From positions 55,286,789 through 55,350,788 of the forward strand of contig OX465584.1 of NCBI GenBank assembly GCA_950022655.1: a DNA stretch of 64,000 bases, written 5' to 3'. The position numbers were made by a program, and so were the translations under genes. The notes under the pieces were generated by a model. The model was given only the letters and a program-made list of their open reading frames with translations. It was not told where the DNA came from and did not search any database. Shown in pieces: positions 21,660-31,891 of the stretch. This stretch comes from Alentia gelatinosa. Taxonomy: Eukaryota; Annelida; Polychaeta; Phyllodocida; Polynoidae. Each line of letters opens with the position of its first letter. Within the stretch, counting starts at the first letter, position 1.

Positions 21660-21801
21660 CGTCTTTGGACATGCCTATGGCTAAACATTTCTGGTAGCGG
21701 CAGTAGGCGCACGTGCTGCGCTTGCCGGGTTCTATCTCACACGTCTCTGACCCCGCACATCTGTAGTTGGCTTTACGAGCCAGACTCCGTCGGAAGAAAC
21801 C
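21660..21801 (-). CDS. Nuclear receptor exon 2: second zinc finger
   Basis: Acceptor ACTTTTTAG precedes 21801, and the donor is GACG|GTACGT after 21660. Phase 0 in, phase 1 out. It encodes residues 82-128, starting G-F-F-R-R-S-L directly after the exon 1 Lys, so the P-box reads C-E-A-C-K-G across the junction. The second finger has the canonical C-x5-C-x9-C-x2-C spacing (C96, C102, C112, C115) and continues RYQKCLAIGMSKD. The split between the two fingers after the P-box lysine is a common intron position in the family. The polypyrimidine tract is short but acceptable. Confidence 0.95.
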
Positions 21802-22023
21802 CTAAAAAGTATCAAAAAGTAAAAGAAGATTTAGAAAACGTGGCTAAGAACACTTCTAACCCCAACCGATGAAAAAAAAAAAATAATAATAATAATAAAA
21901 AGTAAAAGAAATCAAGCCTTGGTCATGAATTATGAGAACATACTCAAAGATCTATTATCATATTTTTGTTTGGGCAGTTTAACGTCCAATTTGTTCAATT
22001 AGACTTTCTATTATTACATACCT

Positions 22024-22280
22024 AAGACTGAACGTCTATGAAATACTACCTGCTGCTAGGGGTGCAGTATAAATAATGTTCGGGCTCACTTTGACGTAGT
22101 GAATGAACCCATCGTGACAGACTTCGTAAGTACATACAAGGGCGTTTTTAGTGTTATTTAGATATTTAATAATAAGAAAACATGGGTCCATAGGGAGTCC
22201 ATTCTCAGCCTTTTGTCTCATAATATGTCCTCTCACCTCTGGCGTTGGGACATATTTTATGGGACACAAGACCTTAAACG
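22024..22280. mobile_element. Foldback-tailed repeat, family J, copy 2
   Basis: Matches 7384-7645: TCTATGAAATACTACCTGCT, GTGCAGTATAAATAATGTTC, and a terminal hairpin ATAATATGTCC / GGACATATTTTAT with tip TCTCACCTCTGGCGTTG. In intron 1. Confidence 0.7.
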
Positions 22281-23033
22281 GCCATTCCTACGTGCTAAGT
22301 TACCAAGTTGTCTCTTAATGTACATTTAACATTTGTAAGAAGACCTTTAGGAGCATTTCCACATGAAAATCAAATGCCTGATTTTTTAAAGGGTTATAGA
22401 TATCAGAAACATATCTATCTATACCCTATCGCTTAAATTTGTTTTTCTCTTTTCCCCCTTGCACATTCATGTAAACTGTTTTAAGACCAAACCTATTTTA
22501 GGTACTAGTTACAGTTTAATGCATGTAATCTTCTTACAGGATTGATTTAGATGTATAAAGCTTGTTTCTTTGCTATACTTAAATAAACGCTATGGTGGTA
22601 GACCGCAATGTATTCTGTACACGCGAAATATATTCAATAAAAAAAAAATTAAAAACCTCAATTCAGTTATTACAGAAGGGGCCATCCATTTAAAGTACTT
22701 ACACAAAATTTCTAAAATTTGTACCCCCTCTTTCTCCATCTTGTACACATTAGATTAAAAAAGGGCTGTACGAACAATGTTGACACCCCCGCCCCTTACT
22801 GGGAACATACTTTATGGATGGCACCAAAGGGATACATGTGTTCACCTTATCACTGAGCAGAATAAACAGCATTATAATAACATGATAAAGGGTTACACAG
22901 TAACAGTGCTAACAAAACACACTTTATGTACCCACAGGTCACCATAGTCATGTCTACTGGTGTATAGATAACAATTCATAGTTGGCGTATTCGTATGATA
23001 ACATGAGCCTAGAGAAATGCATGACAAATCTAA

Positions 23034-23243
23034 AGGAGGTGCTCCACCAGGCCGATTTCTCACTCGATCAATTGTTCCTGGACCCTGTAGAGGAAGCTCA
23101 CGTATTGTAATTTATTTAATTCTGATAATAATAGTTTAATAAATGACCATTTTCAAAAATTTGAGAAATTCTAGGGCATCCGATAACGATCGATGAGTGT
23201 CTGGCTACGAAATCGGCGACCGTCGGTTCAGTAGAACACACCC
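23034..23243. mobile_element. TTAA-flanked TIR element, inverted partner of 25061-25270
   Basis: Ends AGGAGGTGCTCCACCAGGCC and GTTCAGTAGAACACACCC, flanked by CTAA (23030) and TTAA (23244). About 210 bp. It is the inverted counterpart of 25061-25270. TTAA targets are typical of piggyBac and Kolobok superfamilies. Confidence 0.7.
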
Positions 23244-24287
23244 TTAAGATGTAATCTAATATCAAGAAAAATGTCGAACTCATCAGCTTTCATATATCTT
23301 CGGGCTGATGGGGAAAGTTGTAAGGAGCAGCTGTCACGTGTATCATATCCTAAGGGTATACAGTACTGTGTTGTTTCTGTCGACCAGCCAGCATCAGATA
23401 ACTACGTAAATGTGGATCATTTCTTAACCCCCTCTTTCTTGGTAATATTAGTAGCGATGCCAGAGAGTTCTAGAAATAAAAACCCTGAAAATATCTGACT
23501 ACTTATTTCATTTTCAGTTTGTACGCGCGTGAATTCCGTCACGTTTCGTTCTAGCAGGATGAACAGTAAATCACTATAAGGGCACTGAGAGGGATACGAA
23601 CAAGGATCTAGGACGAGGAGACGACCTTTGGGTATTTCCCTTAAAAAAAAATAATTTAAAAAGGATTCAAACTGGTAAAACGAAAATAAATTTCAAAATC
23701 ATCAGAAAATATCCATATATATAAGGCATGTTACATGCAAATATTTATGAAGTCGATAAAAAGAAGGACAATCGATTTTTTTTATATCATTATAACAGAA
23801 TTTCGTAAGTTGAGCAATTGAGGACTCCCTAGAAAAAAAACTTGTCTATAATCTATATGTATATATTTTTTTACTTGAAAAAGGCCACTAAGAAACCGAA
23901 ACGTTGTAATTAAAATTGTTCAATCAAACCGAATTGGGCAGCAGTCGAGTTGTACTTGTTCACTCTTTATTAAACTTTATTAGGGTATTATCATATTGAC
24001 ATCTCCAGGCTCGGCTGGCACCAGTCTGCCGCCTGGTCCCTCATACATAGATCTATGTTACAGTTGGTTTTTTTTCATCGGCTTGCTATAGAGGTGTTAT
24101 TGCCATCACTTTTTAATCTTTAATCTGTGTTACAGCGTAGATTATGACAGTGCTGCGGGGCGGTTAGAGTGGCATCAGTCAACAACTTCTGTACTAATCA
24201 TTGTTAATTCCATTTTACAGAGTACCAGCGTTGTGGGTTGATTACATTGTTGTGGTTTGATGAGATCAGATGCGCGAGTAACTTACA

Positions 24288-24650
24288 TTATTATCCACCT
24301 AATACAAAGTGTCCATAGAAAACACATAGGGATCGTGTATCTACAAACCCGGAGGATATGGATATACGTTGTATGCTCCGGGTAGCAAAAGCCGGCGCAT
24401 ACGGAAAAAAATGTGTATGAAAAAATAGTGCGTATTTTAATGAACCAATACCAGTACCTAACTTGTCAGGTGCTGGATAATAAATACAATATAGACTGGT
24501 TTCAGGTGAAAGCTGCTGTACACTCCTTGGAGTAGCTTCTGTTAAATATCCTCGCATGCGCTCGGATATTATTATGCGTCAACTCCTCGGAGCATATGAC
24601 CGCTTGTATCTGAAACCAGTCAATATTGTGTATTTATGTGTATCCTGGAG
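24288..24650. mobile_element. Foldback element, family C
   Basis: Starts TTATTATCCACCTAATACAA and contains AACTTGTCAGGTGCTGGATA, AATACAATATAGACTGGTTT and the core AATATCCTCGCATGCGCTCG followed by GATATTATT. It ends CTGAAACCAGTCAATATTGT. Arms AGACTGGTTTCAGGTGAAAG / CTTGTATCTGAAACCAGTC pair. In intron 1. Confidence 0.8.
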
Positions 24651-25060
24651 ATTGATATAGAATCTTAGTTTACTATGACCTTACTAGACATTGTTAGAGG
24701 GCTTAAACTTTTACAGAACTGGATCGAGAAATGTATAAATACAAAATACTTCACGAGTTTAGATGCGCTGCAATCGTCATTGAGGCGAAGCAGAGTGACG
24801 ATTACGGTGCATCCATACGAGTGGAGTATTGTGTATATCATGATTCGAGAGTGGTTCTGGATTTATCTCACCCCTTTCATGGACATTAGAATAGCATCAC
24901 AAAATCAGAATAATTCAAATTACTTTGCAAATCCAGTTCAGAATGTACAAATCTTAATGTTGCTGCTTTCTCACACAATCCTGGCCGATGATTGGCCAGG
25001 TCCTTATGAAGTCATCTCCTATCACTCCGCCACGACCATGGCGTATTATTGGCACATTAA

Positions 25061-25270
25061 GGGGGTGTTCCACTGGACCGACGGTAGCCGATTCCGTAGC
25101 CAGACAATCGCCGATTATTATCGGATGCCCTAGAATTTCTCAAATCTTTGAAAATGGTCATTTATTAAACTATTATTATCAGAATTAAATAAATTACAAT
25201 ACGTGAGCTTCCTCTTAAGGGCCCAGGAACAATTGATCGGGTGAGAAATCGGCCTGGTGGATTTTGTCCT
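25061..25270. mobile_element. TTAA-flanked TIR element, second copy
   Basis: Starts GGGGGTGTTCCACTGGACCG after TTAA (25057-25060) and ends GAAATCGGCCTGGTGGATTT with a TTTA flank. It is inverted relative to 23034-23243 along its whole length, so intron 1 contains a 200-bp inverted pair separated by 1.8 kb. Confidence 0.7.
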
Positions 25271-25613
25271 TTACATGGATGCCATCTTTTTAATGTTATT
25301 TCTATGGCTAAACTTGTATCGGGGGTGAGATACAGACATGAGCTCTGTAGTCACAGATAACATGTTGAACCATACCCTGAGTCAACGTAAACTGTAACTG
25401 AGTACTTCCATTTAGCTTGAATATTATACTGACCATGTTTTCTAACTAGATTCATTTAACAATTATTAACTTATATCAACCTTTATATTATTCTATATTA
25501 ATAGAATAAGGCTTCTATAAAGCGGAAACGATGTACATATGTTGTACAGTATAAACCAATCATCAAATCATCTGGCCGCCAACTTGTTTGATTGTACCGT
25601 GATGTCTTAATGT

Positions 25614-25912
25614 TTATCCTACCCCTAATATAAACTCCCATAGGCTTAACATTGAGTTTCCGTATGCCACGCTGGCTGGCATACAGAGTTTTATATGCCA
25701 TTAGTGGCATACAGAAATTTTATCACATAAAATTCCAAAATCGAGGAGACAGGGTAGGATAGAATCAAAACCTGATTCGTTTTAAACTTGGCCACCGCAT
25801 GCCACTCCTGGAGTTTTGGCTCCGGACTTCACTCGGCTTCGCCTCGTGAAATCACTATGCCAAACTCCAGTTGTGGCATACGGTGGCTAAGATTAAAACT
25901 TATTCAGTTTTA
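25614..25912. mobile_element. Foldback element, family A, copy 2
   Basis: TTATCCTACCCCTAATATAA, CATAGGCTTAACATTGAG, GGGTAGGATAGAATC. The hairpin arms include TGGCCACCGCATGCCACTCC / TGGCATACGGTGGC, and the tip is CACTCGGCTTCGCCTCGTGA. Closely related to 60665-60945. Confidence 0.8.
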
Positions 25913-26503
25913 CGATAATCTGTGATATCTATCACTGTATTGGCTCTTGCGATAGGAAGCAACGAAGCTAAATGTAGTCAATTGATCTATTGGTAGGTTC
26001 AAAACTGATGATCCCTCTGTATGCGCCTCTACATGCCCCCTACGTTGTTCTTTTTTAGTATGTTTGGACGTTGATGGTTGAAAATCATGGATACTATATG
26101 AACTTCATTGCGTCAATAAACAACTTTTTCAACAAAAAAAACCACCAATATCTGGGAAGCTGTTGAGTTGTACTTGCTACACCACTTTGGACTCTATATT
26201 GTTTATATCAAATCCTCTCGACTTCTGCCACTCCTATATCTCATTTCAAAATGTTTTAAACCAGATACGTGGTGTTCATAAAAAGAACCTCAACTGTTGT
26301 GTACATATATAAGTGTGTGTTGTGGTGGGGCGTCAAATGACGACTGACGAGTTCACGATCACGGATAGAAATGTGGCTACATCAGCAGACCAGTAAAAGG
26401 ATGTCGCTCCGGGATGTTTACACTCGGCGCCGGGGAAGGCCCCGGGTACGGTCGCGGTCAGGAGCGCTCATACGATGCTTGTGTCATGCCCAACATTTCC
26501 ACA

Positions 26504-26822
26504 GTTTGTTCGTTGGTTTGTTTGTTTGATTTAACGTCCAGTTAACCATTAGAGGTTCTCACCAGACTTACTCAAGGTTCTTTTACACCACATGGGTGGT
26601 GATCGAATCTATGTGATGAATTCAGATAGAGATCCCACCCCTACACATTTACCGAGGTGAGAGTTCTTTTACTTCCCACACCACATAGACATGGTATGAG
26701 AAGGATGGCCTTTGATTTAGCAGTAAATCTACCACTGCTGGGGGTGGGACTCGAACCCACAATGGCTTACAACCTTGAGAATGCAAGTCCGGTGCTCTAA
26801 CCACTGAGCTAACTCCCCACCC
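26504..26822 (-). mobile_element. tRNA-derived SINE with intact head
   Basis: On the minus strand the head reads GTGGGGAGTTAGCTCAGTGG ... GGTTCGAGTCCCACC. Pol III box A (TAGCTCAGTGG) is at 26811-26801 and box B (GGTTCGAGTCC) at 26757-26747. The anticodon-loop position reads TGC. The body ends in a tail of AAATCAAACAAACAAACC. This is the best-preserved copy of the family, in intron 1. Confidence 0.9.
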
Positions 26823-27069
26823 CCACGGATCATTCATTGATGGTTTCTGAGTACTGTAAGGGTGAAGCTTGATATGTGAAATGTAGTCAACGTGCTCGTG
26901 TGAAAATTAAAAAAGAAAAAAAAAATTGTCCACTTTTCATCAATCGCGTTCGATGTATACATTGCTGTGCCACACAATGCAAAAATGATATACATAACTC
27001 AGGGATGAAAGTCAGTATAGAGGGAAAGGCGGAAATTTAATAAACTTACAAAAAGAATCATTTATAACG

Positions 27070-27103
27070 TTGATAAAGACTATTTGATTGTCGAAACGTC
27101 GGT
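27070..27103 (+). ncRNA. Degenerate hammerhead-like motif
   Basis: TTGATAA (core CTGATGA with two changes), stem GAC/GTC, GAAAC at 27093-27097, GTCGGTT, and partial stem I pairing of CCTTA with the upstream TAACG side. It is followed by AATAAACGCC and TATCTTTGGTTG, as in the insertion at 16626. Confidence 0.35.
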
Positions 27104-27287
27104 TCCTTACAATAAACGCCTACACATATAACGGTATCTTTGGTTGTTGTCCTATATTACACCCTAGATATTTATAACATTATTTCTGAACAGAATGGCT
27201 ATGAATTGATGCATATTCTAGTGCTGCCAGTTTATGCAAATGTCAGTTTTCCGTCGTTTGTCCGGAAACTTGCATCCCTGCATAGCA

Positions 27288-28268
27288 ATAATCGATGGTT
27301 TTGTAGACAGGCGGCTATAAACCAGAAGAAGCTGATGCATGGTAAGAGACGAGCGGTAGGGAGTGTATTTTATGTTGTAGGTTTTTTAGTTTGTTGGTTT
27401 GATTTAACGTCCAGTCAAATGTTACAGATCGTTTCCAGACTTTCTCGAGGTTTTTTTTACACCTCAAGGCTGATGATCGAATCTTCCGAGAGTACTTTCA
27501 CTTCTCACACCACTTCGACATGGTGCGAGTAGGATTGGCCTTTGACAGAGCAGTGGTAGATTTACTGCTCTTTCACAGGCCAATCGTTATCACACCATGT
27601 TTATGTAGTGTGTTGTGCAGCCTCGAATGGTTTACAGATCCGCCTGTTTACAAAACCATCGTTTGTTGTATTCATTATCCATCTTCTCCAATAAATTAAA
27701 CCCATAGACCCTATTGAGGTATCCCAGAATTCAGTCTGTTTACAGGTCCCGGTGTGCGCTGGTTACCGACGTTGTCTGGTGATAGACCCTTAAGTCTTAA
27801 CCCGTATTCGCCGTAACCCACAATCATCGCTTTTTAACGTTTTTTATAAGTCTTCAAATGGGAAATCCGATGTCAGAAATGGAAATTTCAGCTATTTCTA
27901 CATGTGAAGCCGAAATTATATTCAGGTTACTTAAATATAATTCGGAAAACTGTGGTTCATATAATCGTGGTGTACCCAGTCACTCGCAAGCGGAACTTGT
28001 GTTTACCCTGCGCGATAATCAGGAGACCAGTAACCTCTGGAGGGCGTATGAATTGCCATATTACAGGGTATATCAATAGGAAATATTTCTATTTACTCTA
28101 TAGCACAACGATCCTATTATCCCGTATACAATGGCTTCGAGGCCGTATATCACAGATTTGAATCCATATATCATTGATATGGTATCTGACAGGTATTAAA
28201 TAAGGGGTAGCGGTTTACTGAGTCCCCATACATTCTCAATGAGGACTTTCTATACGATGGATAATAAA
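27288..28268 (-). mobile_element. Foldback element, family F, copy 2, with nested SINE
   Basis: Inverted relative to 4310-5447. Hairpin arms CGATGGTTTTGTAGACAGGC (27292) and GCCTGTTTACAAAACCATCG (to 27661), split by a SINE. The modules TGTGCTATAGAGTAAATAGA (minus strand) and the CCGTATACAATGGC region follow. One copy of the 36-bp unit is at about 28205-28260 (minus strand: ATGTATGGGGACTCAGTAAA). A region around 27710-28030 is specific to this copy. Confidence 0.75.
27381..27575 (-). mobile_element. SINE fragment nested in the family F hairpin
   Basis: SINE tail and body from TTTGATTTAACGTCCAGTCA to GGATTGGCCTTTG. It is followed by a short inverted copy of the same end (CTGCTCTTTCACAGGCC), forming a local hairpin. 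No tRNA head. Confidence 0.75.
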
Positions 28269-28347
28269 GAAAAAGCCCCCACACCCATACTGGAAAGAGA
28301 GGATATGACCCAGTCTACAAGAACTTATTTGTATCAACATAATTAGT

Positions 28348-28493
28348 AGAAACTGAATGGGAGTTAGTAGTGTTAGTGTTTATCGTACGACTGGCAGGTC
28401 CCGAATTACTGCGCGAGGCGTTAGCCGAGGGTAGTTAGAAGCCGACCTGACCGGAGTGCGATAAACACTAACAGTACTGACTCGAGTTCAGTT
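28348..28493. mobile_element. Foldback element, family G
   Basis: Arms AGTGTTAGTGTTTATCGTAC and GTGCGATAAACACTAACAGT, with tip GCGCGAGGCGTTAGCCGAGG. Followed by ATTATCCTACCCC, the terminal motif of family A. In intron 1. Confidence 0.75.
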
Positions 28494-28577
28494 TGGTAAT
28501 TATCCTACCCCGCCATAGCACTTAGCACTATGATAGTTTAGCTATATCATTTATATAAAGAGTGTGTTGTGGGTGTT

Positions 28578-28905
28578 GTGGGTTTGATTTTTACGTCCAG
28601 TTAACCATTGCAGGTTCTCACCAGACTTTCTCAAGGTTCCTTTACACCACAATGGTGGTGATCGAATCTATGTATCAAATTTAGGCGGAAATCTCACCCC
28701 TACACATATACCGAGGGGAGAGTTCTTTTACTTCCCACACCACATAGACATGGAATGAGAAGGATTGGCCTTTGGTATAGCAGTAAATCTACCACTGCTG
28801 GGGGTGATGGAGAAAAGTGGCTGCAGTGGTACCTGAATCAACAAAGTCTGACAACCTTGGGATTACAAGTCCAGTGCTCTTTACCACTGAGCTAACTCCC
28901 CACCC
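28578..28905 (-). mobile_element. tRNA-derived SINE
   Basis: Near full length, with the tRNA head reading GGAGTTAGCTCAGTGGTAAA; the anticodon-loop position reads TGT and box B is decayed (GATTCAGG). Body and tail match the family. In intron 1. Confidence 0.88.
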
Positions 28906-29138
28906 TGTCGCTTTTGTTATGCTTGCATGCAAGCATATCCAGTCTGCACCAGAAACTTTGTTTTATCTATCCGATAATAGCCTTGTGAGGTACAATATTT
29001 CAAGTGTTAAACAAAGTTGTTAAATTAGTACATTTCTGCTGTCATGCATGGAGCACCTATAAGGTCTTAATATCGAAAGTATTCCTTTTATATATAACTT
29101 TGTATAGTCCTTGGACTATTGGAGAGGGATAATATATT

Positions 29139-29405
29139 ATCTCACCCCTGGTATTTTTCCCCATAGGCTCTACATTGGGAACTCGTTCTCCATGCCCCTA
29201 CGAGTATTTCAGTCCATTCTTCATGGTATATATATATCCTGTGTGTCATCCGTTCTTTTATTGCGTACAGTGGTGAGATAAATACAAAAAGCGTTCTCCA
29301 ACTCGTTTGAAAACTACATGATATTCACTCGGCTGTCACCTCATTCATATCACACCACATCAATCTCTTGGAGATTGATGACTTAGACCGAAACTTGTTG
29401 GTTTC
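29139..29405. mobile_element. Foldback element, family B
   Basis: TATCTCACCCCTGGTATTTT, CATAGGCTCTACATTGGG, GGTGAGATAAATAC, then a hairpin with tip CACTCGGCTGTCACCTCATT and end ACCGAAACTTGTTGG. In intron 1. Confidence 0.75.
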
Positions 29406-29814
29406 TTCTTTATTATCCCCATTGCCACTTCCCTCAAAACCTAAGAATTACGAAAGACACATTCGCGATATGGGCTGTTCTACAGATGTCTGATTGATGA
29501 CAATTTAATGACGTCATCTGACGTGAACGAGAGATAAATCCCTCAATCCACTATTATTAGATGTGTCTTGTCAGCATATACATCACATGATGCAAGTACA
29601 TAACGGAACCGTATCAAGTCCATGCCACTGGAAGACGCCTCACCTTACACTGGGCATACTTGTACTACCAAGTAGACAGGGGCAGTCGGTCATTCACGGC
29701 CGATATCATATCATTTAGGTCACGTTGTATATTATCACCGAAGACTCGTATCTTTGTCTTCTATGCGACACTTAGTCAACATCATATCGGGCAGTAAATT
29801 CAAGCTTCCATACT

Positions 29815-30412
29815 TAACCCATTGGCGCCGGGTGATGCCTTGAGGCATCGCCGTGTTTGTTTGGTTTGATTTTACGTCCAGTCAACCATTATAGGTCCTT
29901 TCCAGACTTTCTCAAGGTTCTTTTACACCACTAGGGTGGTGATCGAATCTATGTCATGAATTCAGGTAGAAATCTCACCCCTACACATTTACAGAGGTGA
30001 GAGTTCTTTTACTTCCCACACCACATAGACATGGTATGAGAAGGATTGGCCTTTGTTATAGCAGTAACTCTACCACTGCTGGGGTGGGACTCGAACCGCC
30101 GTGTATGGCCGGATGATGCCCTAAGGCATTATTTTCTGAGACATATAAAATCATAGTTTATGTGTAATGACTTCGTAAATAATTAATCAAATAATGATGA
30201 AAATTTCACAGAATGTTGGTATAACATTACACATACAATTTTGAAATATTCATAAAATAATATTAAAGATCACGTGTTATGTCACATGATCAAACAGTGA
30301 AATAATCATAATTGGCGTGAAAAGACCCATCCCCTGGCGGCATATACTAACACCCTACCCGGGCCTACAGACACTGCTTTGCCACAGGTGCCCGCGTGAA
30401 AGGGTTAAAAGG
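29815..30412. mobile_element. Element L (CTTAACCC...GGGTTAAAAG) with nested SINE
   Basis: Ends CTTAACCCATTGGCGCCGGG and GCGTGAAAGGGTTAAAAG are imperfectly inverted. GATGCCTTGAGGCATC near the left end is a short palindrome. Comparable ends occur at 37371-38035. A SINE is inserted at 29857-30096. Confidence 0.65.
29857..30096 (-). mobile_element. SINE with 8-bp target duplication
   Basis: Flanked by CGCCGTGT at 29849-29856 and 30097-30104. The copy starts exactly at the B box (GGTTCGAGTCCCACC) on the minus strand, so the 5' part of the tRNA head is missing. It is inserted in element L, giving relative age. Confidence 0.9.
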
Positions 30413-30702
30413 AACTAGATCGAGACCCATAGCCACTGAAAATACGCCTCGAGTTTTGGTTTGCTACATAATCTCACTTGGCATTGCCTTGCGAGATTAT
30501 GTAGGAAACCTAAATGAATGACATATTTTCAGTGGCTATGGATCGAGTGCGGTTTAGATTTTATCTCATCCCTATGACTAATTGGCTAACATTTGGGACA
30601 TCATTCCCCATTGAGTTTTTTTTTTTTTTTATAACACTCCATGGATGTTGAATACGAGTTCCCAAGGGGTTCTATAGGGAAAAATACCAGGGATAAGATA
30701 AA
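30413..30702. mobile_element. Foldback element, family B
   Basis: Hairpin arms GAGACCCATAGCCACTGAAA and TTTTCAGTGGCTATGGATCG, with tip TCACTTGGCATTGCCTTGCG. It is followed by TTATCTCATCCC, TAATTGGCTAACATTTGGGA and a T homopolymer, ending TACCAGGGATAAGATAAATA. Confidence 0.75.
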
Positions 30703-30955
30703 TACACAATATTGACTGGTTTCAGATACAACCATTTTTATCAAAAAACAGTCTATATTGTATTAATTATCCCCCTTTTCCTGACAAGTGGCATAGCGAT
30801 ATTACTTAATTTATGTCCGCACTATTAATCAGTGTGCACTATTTTTCTGTATGCGCAATTTATCGGAACCCGGAGCATACAACATATATGTATGCTCTGG
30901 GTATGGTATACACACTCAATATGTGTTTTCTAGGGGCTCTTTGTAATTAGTGGAT
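30703..30955. mobile_element. Foldback element, family C (deleted core)
   Basis: CACAATATTGACTGGTTTCA, then AACAGTCTATATTGTATTAA and CCTGACAAGTGGCATAG, ending TTAGTGGATGATAA. The AATATCC core is missing. Confidence 0.65.
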
Positions 30956-31891
30956 GATAAAGACTCATTATATGTGTGGAACACTAGGATCTATTCGAGA
31001 CATGTTTATATAAGAGCCTACAGAGGGAAGATTTTCTCGAAGCAGATTTGTTCATCACAACAAAGTTCTCGAAATACATGTATTAGGTCACCCTGGCCTA
31101 TTTATTTCATTTTTCTACAGTAGCGCTCATTTTTTTCTGACTGGGCCATTTCCCGAAAGCTATCAATCATATCCCTTTTAACTGGTGCTGATGCAAGAGT
31201 TACAATTTGACCAGGTTATGTCCGGAAAATGTGTCCTCTTAAGTAATATAGTCTATCGGGGAGTGGCTAATCTAGGGACCGAACAAAACGACCGAAAGAC
31301 CGAGAACGCAATCATTTCAGCCAGAGTCATTACGTTTCCTTGCTATTATTAGAGCGTGCTCGCACGCCCTATATACGCTCCCTAAAAAAGGTTAGAGTGG
31401 TCACATACACTTTCAGCGTGGTGAGAAAAATCTATCCCTTCACTATCTGCTTGCTATTCACTGTGCTATTGGCTAGGACGCAGGGTGCCAGTGTCTGAGG
31501 GTCCTAGCGGCATGCCCAGCTGACCCTGACCAATCACTGAAGACCAAAATACCTCAGTGACCTACTGGTGTTTGATATGTTTGGATCCTATAGATAGACT
31601 CAGGCAGTTACAGAAATAGCAAGTTTACTGGGTGCATGTGGTTACAGAAAAAGATCCATAGAATGAATGTAACCTAAACCTTTTAGTTGTAATTCATTTA
31701 AAATTGTACGCTCATTCATCAATGATGAACATTCTATTTCAGGGCCCCCAGTACCCTGCTTCCTCAGTATAGGTTTCTTTTATAGGTTTTGAAAATCAAA
31801 ATATAGGTTTTTACAGGTTGTTCAATCCCAAAAACTTAGGCTACTTATAGCATATTCAGCATGATGAAGTCAAAATATAGTGAATCGCTAA
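30956..31891. other. Intron 1 sequence, no gene recognised
   Basis: No exon candidate. From about 31770 there are repeated short blocks (ATAGGTTTCTTTTATAGGTT, AAAATATAGGTTTTTA) that recur in direct orientation near 35180-35280. They may be subterminal repeats of an outer element enclosing the 31892-34899 transposon. Confidence 0.45.

Noticed and set aside
26740..26825. Possible tRNA gene on the minus strand with intact A and B boxes
   Set aside because: The acceptor stem does not pair well, and the sequence continues into a body and tail shared with six other dispersed copies. It is the head of a SINE.
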